A DNA stretch of 64,000 nucleotides from Cercospora beticola (lineage: Eukaryota > Ascomycota > Dothideomycetes > Mycosphaerellales > Mycosphaerellaceae), in contig NC_088935.1 of the NCBI RefSeq assembly GCF_033473495.1, positions 1,302,001-1,366,000 of the forward strand, given 5' to 3'. The position numbers were made by a program, and so were the translations under genes. Below the pieces are notes generated by a model that worked only from the letters and a program-made list of their open reading frames with translations, was not told the origin of the DNA and made no database searches. Of this stretch, positions 22,134 through 32,207 are shown piece after piece. Positions within the stretch are counted from its first letter, which is position 1. Each line of letters starts with the position of its first letter.

Positions 22134-23235
22134 ATGCTGAAGATGGGCGAGACCGGGCAAGCGCCGATCCAAACATATCGAGGCAACTGCCATTGTACAG
22201 CGTTCATCTTCGAGATCGATCTGCCACGGATTCAAACAGTCACGGAGTGCAACTGTAGCATTTGCTTTCAAAAGGGCTATCTGTGGGTCCCTTCAAGTCG
22301 CAAGGATCTGAAAGTTGAAAAGGGTGATATGAAATCTCTCAGCAGCTATACCTTTGGTCCAGAGAAGCTGGCACACAAAGTCGGTGCCATATTCATATCC
22401 CAAGCTCTGCTTGCAGCGATAGTGACAACGATTAGTTCTGTTCGACTTGTGCTTCGATTGTCATGGCAGAAGAAACCGCAGGGGATGCCCTTTATCTCAA
22501 TGTAAGAAAACTGGATCGAGCGGCGCAGGTCTATTCTAATTCAAATTGCTAGGTTCGTGTTCTCCAAGATCTTGACATCTGGGCGCTGAAGAGGCAGCAG
22601 TGAGTATTTCTCGCCCAAATTGCTTGCCAATCGCAGTGTTGACACACCCCACAAGACATGATGGGGCTGCCGAAGGAGGTGACTACGCACCGCCAGAATA
22701 TGAAGGCAAAGTCCCAACTGCAGCCAAAGGACAGCAATTATACACTGGCTCCTGCCATTGTGGTGGGTTCGGTCTAGCTCTTATGAGCAAAACTCTTGAT
22801 GATACTTACAGCAGCCGCATCGCAGAGTGCACATGCAGCGTCTGCGTCCGGGTACAGCACACATCACCTATTCGATCAGCTCTTGCTGACCACTTTGAAT
22901 AGAATGCTTATATCTGGATATACCCTCAAGCCAAACAAGTCGTGCTCTCCGCAGCCGAGTCCGGAAACATCGGCCGCTACAGCTTCAGTCACCACGTGCT
23001 CAACAAAACATTCTGCACAATCTGCGGCGTGTGCATGACGAATGAATACGCCCACCGATCGAAAGAGGAGCTCAAGTATCTGGGTGCAGTACCAACACGA
23101 GGTTTTGCACAGTCGATGAAGAACTCACATCCTTTGAATTTGCGAGTACTCAATGACATTGACCGGGACAAGCTACCGAAACCGATGCGAAATAATGGCG
23201 CGCGGAAGATCTCGCCCAGGTACAAGAACCCGTGA
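22134..23235 (+). CDS. Tandem GFA (glutathione-dependent formaldehyde-activating / CENP-V) domain protein
   Basis: A predicted 295-residue protein with two zinc-binding GFA domains in a row. Exons: 22134-22379, 22436-22501, 22553-22599, 22656-22851 and 22903-23235 (888 nt). Domain 1 carries RGNCHC, ECNCSIC and, after the first splice, FCSTC. Domain 2 carries TGSCHCGG, ECTCSVC and FCTICGV. Each set reproduces the CxC...CxxC...CxxC zinc ligands of the family. The fourth exon uses acceptor CACAAG at 22655, because the earlier CGCAG acceptor puts a stop in frame. The protein is probably cytosolic. GFA proteins bind glutathione or act as S-hydroxymethylglutathione synthases in a few bacteria; for fungal members the reaction is not established. 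Confidence 0.88.
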
Positions 23236-23680
23236 GGTTGTTCGAAGTGTAACATGAAAGCTGCTATCAGCGATTTCTTCGCATTTCCCGGCGTATGATC
23301 ATGTTCAGCTGCCTCTGCATGCTCAGCAACTTGCGGAGAATCGAGACTGTTGAGACATGCACTTGCACAACAACTGTGTCTGTTCACCGCCGCACCGAGC
23401 TCGGCTAACGGACAGCATGCAGTTGTGCAACACTAAGCCAAATACAAAAGTGAATCTTGTAGGAGGTAACGCGAAGCTGATCGAAGCGTTCGATGGCGTG
23501 CCGTCACCTCGTGAAAGAAACTTCCTGAAGGGGAAATAATTGTTTAGGCTATGCTTGGCTCATGCCTCAGGCACTGTGCACTCCACAGACTACGAATCTG
23601 AGCATGAACCCAGCCTCGACAGCTGCGACAGCTTTATGCCATCAGTGCCTTCAGGTGGAGCCGTGCCTACGCTCAAAAGC
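23236..23680. other. Intergenic stretch between convergent genes
   Basis: About 0.45 kb with no supported gene; it holds the 3' flanks of the GFA and amidase genes. Confidence 0.5.
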
Positions 23681-25339
23681 TCACAAAGTCCCCAAAGGAT
23701 ACGCTTCCCGACCCACATCATCCACATTCGGTTCAACAATCGGCACACGCTCATAGTCCTTGCTCTCAACCACCTCCAACGCCCATATCGGGCTCCTCCT
23801 CACTCTTCCCAGCTTATTCTCGATCTGCCACGCAATCTTCAACAACTCTTTATCTGTCCACGGCAGTCCCAGAATTTCCATTCCAATCGGCACACCCTCG
23901 GGCGCCGTTTCCGTTGCGGGACTGAATCCTACAGGAACCGTGACCACGGGAGTCCCTGTCAGAGCTGCCAAAATTCCATTTCTGCCGCTTTGAGAAGGAG
24001 AGCCGATTTTGACAACGAGATTCTTCTGCTCGGGGTAGATGATTGCATCGAGATTATGCTGTTTGACGGTGCTTTTGAGTGCGAGTGTCAGGTTCTGGAC
24101 CCCGGTCAGGATGGTGTCGTATGATGGTTTTGTGAGGTTCCCGGAGGAATATGTTGCATTGGCCGTCGAGCTAACAAGTGCTGTGTTGACATACTCGTAC
24201 TGCGCCGGGATAACGACGAAATCACCGCTCTGGTAGAGTTCTGAAGTCGTGTTCGGATGAGAGCCTTCCAGTGTAGGTCGCTGTAGGTAGGCGTCCAATA
24301 GTTCGCGAAATTCGTAGCGCTGTGTGTCGAGGTTTGCGAGCGTAGAAGTATCGTACATGTCATCAGCGATTGAGACGATTGCTGCGCCTGCAGCTTGTAA
24401 TTTCTCTGTGGTGTTCGCCATCGCTTCATTGACAGGATCCGTCTCGGCAGATGGGGTACGATTAAAGAAACCCTCAAGGAGCCCCAGTCGCAACCCTTGA
24501 AGTGATCCAGTTGCGAGTCCTTCGACAAAATTAGTGCCCTTAATCCCAGCTGGAGCAAGAGCTGTGGCATTATCTGCTGCATCATAGGGCGTCCCGGCCA
24601 TCACAGTCAACGCAGTCGCTACGTCTTCCACGCATCGGCCAATTGGTCCTAACACGTCCTGTGTGTAACTGATAGGTATCACTCCACTCCGAGATATCAG
24701 TCCTCGCGTCGGTCTGCAGCTGAACAAGCTATTGGCACTGGCCGGCGATCGTAGGCTGTTGACGGTGTCTGTCCCGGTACCCCAGACTGCAAAACTGGCT
24801 GCTACAGCTGCCCCAGTTCCACCTGAGCTACCACCAGGCGTTCGAGTGCTGTCATAGGGATTGATAGTCTGTCCGCCCAGAGAAGAGACGCTGAGGCCCT
24901 CAAGAGCTAGTTCGTGAAGGTTAGCTTTTCCGAGGATAAGTGCATCAGCCTTCTTCAAGGCCTTAACGACAGGTGCATCCTCAGTCGGCCGGGAGTCTCG
25001 GAGAGCCTGGCTGCCACCTGTAGTTGGCATTTCTGACGTGTCATAATTATCCTTGAGGAGTGTGGCAATGCAGAACAAGGCGCCATACGAGCCATTATTG
25101 GCTTTTAAGCGTTCATCGAAGGCATCCGCGATAGCCAGAGCCCTCGGGTTAAGAGATAATATAGCGTTCGTCTTGTTGTTGAAAGATTCTATGCGAGTGA
25201 TGAATGACGACACGACTTCTCTGCATGTTGACAGGCCCGTGAACAACGCGTGATGAGTCGATGAAATGGTGGCTTCTCTTGCATCAAAAACGGCCGATGC
25301 GGCTGGGAGGGCGGCGACGAGTAGCAGTTCGGGGCGCAT
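23681..25339 (-). CDS. Secreted amidase-signature hydrolase
   Basis: An intronless 552-residue amidase-signature family enzyme with an N-terminal signal peptide (MRPELLLVAALPAASA). Catalytic Lys96 is in TLLKDNYDT. The signature loop TPGGSSGGTGAAVAAS (about 168-182) holds the cis-Ser. The nucleophile candidate is Ser195 in GTDTVNSLRSPAS. The usual GGS before the nucleophile reads VNS here, which changes the backbone around the oxyanion hole; this variant looks like a coherent subfamily rather than damage because the rest is intact. SYTQDVLGPIGRCVEDVA and VTVPVGF near the C-terminus also match the fold. It probably cleaves amide bonds of an extracellular or vacuolar substrate; the substrate is unknown. 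Confidence 0.93.
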   Translation of the reverse strand: MRPELLLVAALPAASAVFDAREATISSTHHALFTGLSTCREVVSSFITRIESFNNKTNAILSLNPRALAIADAFDERLKANNGSYGALFCIATLLKDNYDTSEMPTTGGSQALRDSRPTEDAPVVKALKKADALILGKANLHELALEGLSVSSLGGQTINPYDSTRTPGGSSGGTGAAVAASFAVWGTGTDTVNSLRSPASANSLFSCRPTRGLISRSGVIPISYTQDVLGPIGRCVEDVATALTVMAGTPYDAADNATALAPAGIKGTNFVEGLATGSLQGLRLGLLEGFFNRTPSAETDPVNEAMANTTEKLQAAGAAIVSIADDMYDTSTLANLDTQRYEFRELLDAYLQRPTLEGSHPNTTSELYQSGDFVVIPAQYEYVNTALVSSTANATYSSGNLTKPSYDTILTGVQNLTLALKSTVKQHNLDAIIYPEQKNLVVKIGSPSQSGRNGILAALTGTPVVTVPVGFSPATETAPEGVPIGMEILGLPWTDKELLKIAWQIENKLGRVRRSPIWALEVVESKDYERVPIVEPNVDDVGREAYPLGTL

Positions 25340-25836
25340 CGTGAACTTTCATACAGCATGTTCGCGGAGAACACGTTTAGAGTCTTTCGCAAAGAGAATA
25401 GGAAGAAACAAGATAGCATGGGCCCACTCGGCCATGAAGTTGGCCGAAGCGGCGGATAAGCATGCGGGCAATGTCTGGGCATTCAAATCGATCAAAATGG
25501 GAATTCCTGCGAGATGGCTCAGTATTTCACGACGTGATATTTGAAGCGACGTATGAGATGTGACCTCTGGTGTCCGTCTCAAAGAGCAGTTGTAGTCGCA
25601 GGCACCTTGCACTGGCTGTGCCGCAGACTGTCCGTCTCAATCTTCCCGTGGCTCTCACATTCATCTCTTACTGTGTTGTCGGTGCAAAACAGGACCTTAC
25701 ACTGAAATATGAGGCGCTTTGTGGATGCTGGAATCGTGCCGCAAAGGTAGCTTCCATATCCGCGATTGCCAAGGCAGATCTCATCACGAAGTCTTTTCCA
25801 TATCTCCAGCAGAGTCGATATGGTGGTGCCGTTTGC
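25340..25836. other. Intergenic stretch
   Basis: About 0.5 kb with the amidase promoter and the 3' flank of the Pcc1 gene. No gene is seen. Confidence 0.5.
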
Positions 25837-26373
25837 TCAACCAGTGCTTCCGGTCAAGCCTTGCTCAACACCTTGAGCGCCTTCTAGGCTCTCCAGTCCC
25901 TTCGCGTGCACCACGTCCAGATCAAGCTCTTCCATGGTCTGCATGACAGTGCCTAGCGACTCGAAGAAGCCATTGACCGACACTCGCAACATGCGATTTG
26001 TGGTAGCCTTATACTCAGTCTTCAACACCGTCTTTCTTTCATCATCCTGACTACTGGCACTCTTCACGATGCTCGACGGTGCTTCTGTGGACTGTGCGGG
26101 CGGCGTGTCCCATAGTGAAGCCTCGAATGGAGTCTTTGAGGGATCGCGCTGAATGTTGGAGACTGGTTCGACCAGACTGAAATGTCGTTTGACGAGCGGT
26201 GATAGTTCCTGGTCGACGGAGAGTGTCCGCAGAGCGGCCAGAGCCAAGCGATTTGTAGGGAATGGAATGTGTACCGTCCTGTCCGCCTCTCAGCCAAATG
26301 CGGTGCGCTCGTGCTGGAGAAGGAAGGCGTACAATGAGCATGGGAACTCGGGGTCTTCGACTGCGGCCGCCAT
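25837..26373 (-). CDS. PCC1: KEOPS/EKC complex subunit Pcc1
   Basis: A predicted 160-residue Pcc1, the dimerising subunit of the KEOPS complex that makes the universal t6A tRNA modification and affects telomeres and transcription. Exons are 26333-26373 and 25837-26278. The 54-nt intron 26279-26332 has donor GTACGC and a CTGAG branch, and removes an in-frame stop. The resulting start MAAAVEDPEFPCSLTVHIPF leads straight into the Pcc1 fold (PTNRLALAALRTL). The second half, YKATTNRMLRVSVNGFFESLGTVMQTMEEL, is the conserved Pcc1 helix. The segment of about 45 residues between the two halves (TPPAQSTEAPSS...) is an insertion compared with the yeast protein of about 88 residues, and the C-terminus is extended. 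The identification comes from pattern recognition. Confidence 0.87.
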
Positions 26374-26696
26374 GGTGTCTCGCGCAGGCTGTCGTCTGGT
26401 CGTGAGAGTGATGTTTGCAGATGAGTTGGCGCGAGCGAGATTTGAGCCTCACTTGCATCTGGCGCTAGTCAAAAGCCAATCGGCATTTGGATGACGAGCC
26501 GTTGCACATGTGCGCAGTGTGCGGCACCCGCAGTCATGATTTCATCACCACGCGCCTAGCAACCACATGTTCAGCGTAACCGAGCCCATCACGATGGCCT
26601 TTGTGTAACTGGTAAGCTGCTGTACAGTCTTTCACGTCTGCACGCACGTCTGTCCTTTCACCACTTCACGCCGTGTTCTGCGATCACAAAACAGCC
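26374..26696. other. Divergent promoter region
   Basis: About 0.3 kb between the Pcc1 start and the small mitochondrial-type protein start; probably a shared promoter. Confidence 0.5.
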
Positions 26697-27142
26697 ATGT
26701 CTTCACCATCCGAGTTCCTCACCTTCTACCGCACTGCCACTCGCGCAAGTGCCCTACGTGCTAGCACGGTCTCAAGAACGGTAGCCCGAACGCGACCTTT
26801 CAGCTCTACGGTATCATCGTTGGCAGGCTCGACTGGAGAGAAGGGCGACTTGCACAAATCTGATGTAGGAGGGCCGAGAGAGAACAAGAAGCATATCTTG
26901 GAGAAAGACCACGAACCAAATGTGCAAGCATATGAGAGCAAGGCAGGGAGGAGGTGAGTTCTATATCACGCTCAGAATCTCGACCACTACTGATGTAAGA
27001 TGGCAGTGCTCGAGCAAATGACACTGGCGGCGTTGCCACTGAGCAGAAAGATGAGGGATCCAAAGCGAAGGCCAAGAAGGAGTTCCCAGAGTCACCGGTG
27101 CAGATTGGATTCGAGGACGAGCGAGGCGGAAAAGGGCGCTAA
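26697..27142 (+). CDS. Small protein with mitochondrial presequence-like N-terminus
   Basis: A predicted 130-residue protein. Exons are 26697-26953 and 27007-27142; the intron 26954-27006 (GTGAGT...GGCAG) keeps the frame. The first 40 residues are rich in Arg, Ser, Thr and Ala and lack acids (RTATRASALRASTVSRTVAR), as expected of a mitochondrial targeting sequence, with a likely cleavage region near RPFSSTV. The remainder is short, charged and probably disordered (HILEKDHEPNVQAYESKAGR; ESPVQIGFEDERGGKGR). Proteins of this pattern are common unnamed mitochondrial proteins in ascomycetes. I give no function. Confidence 0.8.
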
Positions 27143-27723
27143 ATTCGCTTGAAGTAAAGTAATGGAATCGTCGAGCGCCATGTGTATAGTAGCCAGCGAT
27201 CACATGTAATACCATGTCGGCCTGAGCTCCAGCTCTCGGGCATTGTTCAAGTCAGGATGGATCAATCACAAGGCGGAGCAGTAAATCTGCTTTGATGCTC
27301 TTCGCTTTCTTCGAACGAATGTCCAGCGGCTCAGCAGCGTGGATAGCTGATGGACAGGAAATATTCCACCTCCAAAGACTGCGATCACATAGTAGTGTAG
27401 CCTGGTGCATTTTGTGTAGTGCACGGGGATCCCTTCAATGTTTCACAGAGGATGCACATCTGCCAAGACCCCAAGCTGCTCGACTGATAAGGTACCTTAC
27501 CTTTCGCAGATCACCTTGTCTTCCAACCCTTCGCATCTAAGCCTCCCAGAGCGTTGCTACCTTCAATGGCCAGTAGACCTGTATGTTCCAGATGACACGC
27601 TCCGAGCCACGTACACCCGTCGACCGAGCTCTCTCCAAAGCAAAGCCCGACGGCCATCACCCGCTCAGCATAAGTATTCTTAATTTTCCCTTATCTTCCA
27701 ACTCACCTACAGTTCCCATCACA
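27143..27723. other. Intergenic stretch
   Basis: About 0.6 kb. The frame of the Rieske protein stays open upstream to 27583, but the ATG at 27724 after a CACA leader is the better start. No other gene is seen. Confidence 0.5.
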
Positions 27724-28290
27724 ATGCAACCCTACCGAGCACCCCCTCAAGCAACACCCAATCCCTGGATCTACGTCGGACACGCCTCTGCAATCGAAGA
27801 CATAACCCCAACAGAAGGCAAACACAACACCAAACTCTCCTCGACAAAACCTCCCGCCGATCCCGAAGACATCTTCGCCTCCCCCACCATCACAACACCC
27901 TGCAAGATCCTTCAACTCGCCGGTCCAGGCTCTTCCTCCGCAGAAGAGCTGACTCCCGACGTCGCCCAAACGACCCTCGGCATTCAGCCCCAGATCCTCG
28001 TATTCCGATATCGAGACAAGATCCACGCGATAGATCACTCGTGTCCGCATCAGAACTACCCACTATCGCGAGCTAGTCTATACGATATTGAAGATTTTGG
28101 AATTGTGCTTAGTGCGGGGATTGAGTGTCCGAAACATGGCTGGAGTTTTGATGTGAATACTGGACAGAGTGACCGGGGAAACTACAAGTTGGGAGTGTGG
28201 GACGTAGAGATTAGGAGTGGGGAGAATGGATTTGGGGAAACGGAAGAGGAAGTTTGGGTTAGGAGGAAGGAGAAGAAGAGGATTGGGTGA
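27724..28290 (+). CDS. Rieske [2Fe-2S] domain protein
   Basis: A single-exon 188-residue soluble protein with one Rieske iron-sulfur domain. The ligands are Cys107 and His109 in SCPHQNYPLS, and Cys135 and His138 in ECPKHGWSFD. These two loops bind the [2Fe-2S] cluster through two Cys and two His. There is no membrane anchor or signal peptide, so it is unlike the bc1 complex subunit. The size and a single domain fit a ferredoxin-like electron carrier or a small Rieske oxygenase-related protein of fungi. An acidic and lysine-rich C-terminus (ETEEEVWVRRKEKKRIG) follows. The redox partner is unknown. An upstream in-frame extension to 27583 is possible but less likely. Confidence 0.9.
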   Translation: MQPYRAPPQATPNPWIYVGHASAIEDITPTEGKHNTKLSSTKPPADPEDIFASPTITTPCKILQLAGPGSSSAEELTPDVAQTTLGIQPQILVFRYRDKIHAIDHSCPHQNYPLSRASLYDIEDFGIVLSAGIECPKHGWSFDVNTGQSDRGNYKLGVWDVEIRSGENGFGETEEEVWVRRKEKKRIG

Positions 28291-28844
28291 CGCAGCATAG
28301 GCGAACACTTGCACGAGCTGTCGCTCGAGGAGTAACTCAGCCACGATTGTTGAAGAGCTCGTGGAAAGTGGACTATATCCGTTTACTGGAAGCTGCGCCA
28401 GCCAGCTATAGGCATGAGAAACCGGTCGGGACATCTGCTGGAGTACAGGTTACTAACTGCCTGACCCGGTACTGCCGCCATGAGGAAACAGAGTTATCTT
28501 TTGGCTTGGACTTGAGATCCAGTTCTGTGGCACTGCCGTTCCTGCCAAGTCACTGTCTAGACGCGACAGATATGTGAGGTTCAAGCAGCCCGCAGCAGAC
28601 TAGCTTGTGAGGAGAGTATCTCAAGGTCGACGCTCAGAGCTCCGCCTTTCCCGCATCGACCATGAGCTGAGCTGAGCAGACCAGAGCCTGTAGACTTCCA
28701 ATCCATAGAGGCAGCATATGATTTATACACTAGCCTACAGTCGTATTCATTTCATGAAAGCATAAACATCATATACAGCTAAATAGCACTCGTGTTCCAT
28801 ATCCATTTTCCACCTCATAGCCCATTTCCTTCCCTCACATGACT
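28291..28844. other. Intergenic stretch between convergent genes
   Basis: About 0.55 kb; no gene is supported. Confidence 0.5.
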
Positions 28845-29457
28845 CTAGATCTCAACACCCTCGCCTCTGCTATAATAAGTCTTTCCCTCTCCGCTCTGCC
28901 CCTTGGGCACACCCTCGCTGTTGCTCTGACGCCTCTGAGCACTTGCAGCACCTTCCTGCTGCATACCCTCGCATCCAACGGCTTTACCCGCAAGCTCTTC
29001 GACTTTACCCATACCTTGCGCGTTGGGATCGCGTTCCGCGGAAGCAGCCTTCATAGCTGCGACACCGGCGGATTTGTCGTGGTCGGCGGATCGTTGCCAG
29101 GCAGAGTTGCCGGTTACGGCGGCGACACCGGCCTAGAAGTGCGGAGGCACGAGTTAGCTAGGTTTCGTCTTGTATGATGACTGATGACGAGGACTGCTGT
29201 AAAGAGTGACTGCAGTGCTGAGCGACAGAGTCACCAAGACCTCGTTTGTGTGTTCGCTTCAGCATAGCTGGCGATCAGACGAAGAAGAGTCATGGCGAGG
29301 TTGTTCGCTCGTGCATCGTCTTCTTCAGGCCGGCTTGTCGTGGCTGTTGCATGGATGTCGAAGAACGTACCTCTCCCAAACCCTTGACATACTGTGCGTG
29401 GCCTCCAACCAACGAAGGGTGGTTTCCCTTGTGGGCGTTCTCGTTCTGCTGAGACAT
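28845..29457 (-). CDS. CsbD-like / cruciform-DNA-recognition-type small stress protein
   Basis: A predicted 124-residue hydrophilic protein. Exons are 29371-29457 and 28845-29132. The intron 29133-29370 is 238 nt, long for this genome, with GTACGT donor and TTCTAG acceptor. The N-terminus MSQQNENAHKGNHPSLVGG leads to HAQYVKGLGE, then AGVAAVTGNSAWQRSADHDK and AAMKAASAERDPNAQGMGKVEELAGKAVG. This pattern of repeated short helices (KG..E..G..TG...W) is that of CsbD-like proteins and the fungal Hmp1 type annotated as recognising mismatched or cruciform DNA. It is probably a stress-induced cytosolic or nuclear protein. The family call is reasonable; DNA binding is not shown. Confidence 0.75.
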
Positions 29458-30104
29458 TGTGATGGTTCGATTTCTCGGAGGTCTAGCAAGCTTGCGTTCT
29501 GCTCAATGTGATCGTTGCAGCAAAGTGCGTCCGATCTCGTGCGTGAAAGAGAATTCCTGATTTCTCTGTAGGATGAGGGGGCGAACAAGGGAAGTGAGGT
29601 GTCAGAGAGCTTCACGAAAAGTATGCTAAGAGTGTGGAAAGTGCTTTTGCCAGGACAGCTAAGAAGTCGCCTCGTGCTGTGGTTCAGGTTGAGGCGGTAA
29701 GCTCATGCTCGATGACTTCATCGGCAGATCCGTTTTCAGGGCGCTGCGGCAGTTTCGTGGTGGCGTGGTGTGCGCGTAACCATGGCGAGACTTGCGCGAC
29801 GGTGTGCTGCGCGTCAGACGTTCAAGCGTTTTGTACTTGTTCACATGATGCATCGACGTGCTGTGAATGGGGAAGACGTGTGTTTCAGCGAGGTAATGCC
29901 GACGGTCAGCTTGGCGGGCAGCTGAGCAGGTGAAGTTAGATTCCCAACATGAACGGGCACCAGCGAACACGGTTTAGATGTTCTTAATGCTGCCATCTCA
30001 CTTGAGAGACATAGAGTGCAGCTTCAGACATACAATTCGACGGAAACCGCAGACCATCGTGGTCATGCTATTACTGCATTGCATTTGGGGTATCATTACT
30101 TTCG
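29458..30104. other. Intergenic stretch
   Basis: About 0.65 kb with the CsbD-like promoter and the NOG2 3' flank. No gene is seen. Confidence 0.5.
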
Positions 30105-32207
30105 TCATGAATCGGGAGAATCTTCATCTTCATGTTCCTCGCTGTCACTGTCTCCAGCATGGATTGTTGCACCACCTTCATCGGCGCTCTCCTCACCTTC
30201 ATCCTCTTCCCCATTCTCATCGAATCCCTCAAAATCTTCACCGTCCTCGTCTTCATCCTCATCATCCTCCTGCTCCGCCTGCATCTCACCCAGCTTCCTC
30301 TTGTGCGTGATGCCCAGCTTCTCGTCCCTGCTCCCTTCCTTCTTGCTCTCCAAAGCCTCCTCACCTTCTGCTTTGGGCGGCGCACTGAACCAAGGGATCT
30401 TGCCTCTCAAGAAGTCGTTCAACACCATCTTTGCCACACCATCCATATCAGCCTCACCTCCTTTCAATAATCGCCCGCCTTTTCGCGCGAGCATTTCCAG
30501 GAACTCAATCGATTCAGTCACTCGCTCCTTCTCGGATTTCTCTTCAAAGGGCCGGGAGTCTTCGGTCCAGTTCTTGATCTGGTATGTTCGTTCGAGATGA
30601 TGTCGTTTGCAGCGGCCGAGGACGGCAGGAATATATTGTGCTGGATTTTCAACGTTTTCCACGCGAACAACGCCTCGGAGGAGGATGTCTTCGGGTGTGT
30701 CGGTAATGCTGGGTGGCACGATTCCGGGACAATCGATAAGGTAGATACGCTTCATAAGAGTGATGTATTGCCAGACCTTGGTCTCTCCGGGGATAGGCGC
30801 TGTGGTGCAGACCTTCTTCTTGCGAAGTGTGTTGATGATGGAGGATTTCCCTGTGTTGGGATAGCCGATGAAACCCACGGATATTTGTTTGCGGGAGCTG
30901 TGGAGCGAAGAAAATTGCCGGAGTAGAGAAATCAAGGAGCCTTTGCCAAATGAGTTTGTCATGCTGGCGTGGAAAGCAAGAGTTGGGTATTCGCGGGAAA
31001 GGATCTTTACCCATTTGGCCTAGCAATGCTATGTCAGTACTTTTGATCCGACTTTTCGATCGCCCAGAATTCCGCAGATGAGGTGAGTTAATGTACGTCC
31101 CGTTACTAAGCTGTCCATCACGGGAATGAAGCATGAAGCTATCCGGATCGCTACTCAAACAAGACACAAATGCTCCGAGGTGATCATGCCAAAACGGCAG
31201 AGGATCGGGTGGAGCTGGGGTTCAATCTGCCATCGCTGTAACAGGTCTGCTTCATCGAACTGCCTGGAGTGGCGGAAGCAAACCTTGACTTGAGCAATGG
31301 CGGACACGTGTAGAATGGGATACGAAGAAATGATCAGACTTACCGCGACTGTGGTTGGCACCAGATCGCACTTGTTGAGAAGGAACACCAAGTGCTTGTG
31401 AGGTGCCTCTTCTCTCATGTACTTTTCCACACTGCGACACCGAGTGCCTTCTGGATCTCGACAGTCGATCACATGGATGATCACGTCTGAGCTGTCGATG
31501 ACCTTGTACAGTTCGTTCCATATTCGTTTGCTCTGGCCTTTTGAAAAGACGGGTTCTTTTGCTGTTGTGAGCTCGCCGTTCTTGTAGTCTTCGCCACCAG
31601 TAAACCCGGTATCGGCTTCCACATCTCCTGCGCCTGACAACAAGCGGGCCTCTTCTAACCGTTGTTCGTAGGTATCAAAGTCTTTACCAGATGCATTTGC
31701 GAGATCTTCGATATTCGAGACCGCCAGTCGAGGTCGTTTTCGCTGCGCCTTGGGCCCAAATGTGTCGCCGAACTTTTCGCTCTCTATCCGAATCTTGGCC
31801 TTGTGTTGTATGAGACCGTCTTTTCGTTCTTTGTCCTTGTTGTCGTTGATCAAGCTCATTGGAAGCTTGTTCTGTTTCAGCAAGTAGCTGTATGGGTCTT
31901 TACTCTGTGCCTCTACCGCCCCACGGAATTTGTCAAGCGCATCTTGAGAGATCACTCGAGTGTTGGTAAACCATTTCCTGTTCGGCTCGACTCGCGCGCT
32001 GGGCTTTTCTTTGCTCTGATACGAAGCAGCCTGCACAATGTCTCCTTTGGCGTTGCGCACAGCCTTGCCCTCCTTGTACATGTTCAGCGTCTTGACCCGC
32101 TTCGCGCTACGGTAGAAGTTCTCGCCCTTCGTCTTGACGTTGGCCATGCCATCGCCGGTCTTGCCCTGCCGCTCCTTGCGGGCGGCTTCCTTCTTTCCCG
32201 AACCCAT
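30105..32207 (-). CDS. NOG2: Nucleolar GTP-binding protein 2 (NOG2/NUG2)
   Basis: A predicted 592-residue circularly permuted GTPase needed for late maturation and export of the 60S ribosomal subunit. Exons are 31344-32207 and 30105-31019, joined in phase 0 across a 324-nt intron that hosts an snR191-like snoRNA. The N-terminal NGP1 domain starts [16 protein letters not shown] and includes [19 protein letters not shown] motifs appear in permuted order: G4 NKCDLVP near residue 280, just before the intron, then G1 [10 protein letters not shown]2 PGETK and G3 DCPGI in exon 2. The C-terminus is highly acidic ([19 protein letters not shown]), as in other NOG2 proteins. It is divergent from the mS26 gene 209 bp away, suggesting a shared promoter. 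Confidence 0.97.
31089..31305 (-). ncRNA. snR191: H/ACA snoRNA in NOG2 intron, snR191 homologue (guide for two helix 69 pseudouridines)
   Basis: Reading the minus strand, a 5' hairpin has an 8-bp lower stem (31294-31301 with 31229-31236) and an 11-bp upper stem (31275-31285 with 31243-31253). Its pocket strands are TCAAGTCA and GTTACA. AGUCA and GUUAC lie directly against the upper stem and pair with UGACU and GUAAC of the rRNA, leaving U-A unpaired: the yeast Psi2258 site in helix 69. A box H-like AGATTG (31223-31228) starts 14 nt after the pocket base. The 3' hairpin presents GAGU (31153-31156) and UAGU (31105-31108), pairing with ACUC and ACUA around the Psi2260 site. A 10-bp lower stem with one bulge follows, and ACA sits at 31092-31094, exactly 14 nt from the pocket. 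An extra hairpin (31162-31218) separates the two. Yeast snR191 is also in the NOG2 intron. Ends are approximate; box H deviates at its last base. Confidence 0.9.

Noticed and set aside
29170..29225. TGATGA...CTGA pattern resembling a C/D snoRNA on the + strand
   Set aside because: Boxes are too close, there is no terminal stem, and it lies antisense to the host gene.
30016..30600. + strand Ser/Pro-rich ORF
   Set aside because: It is the antisense shadow of the acidic C-terminus of NOG2.
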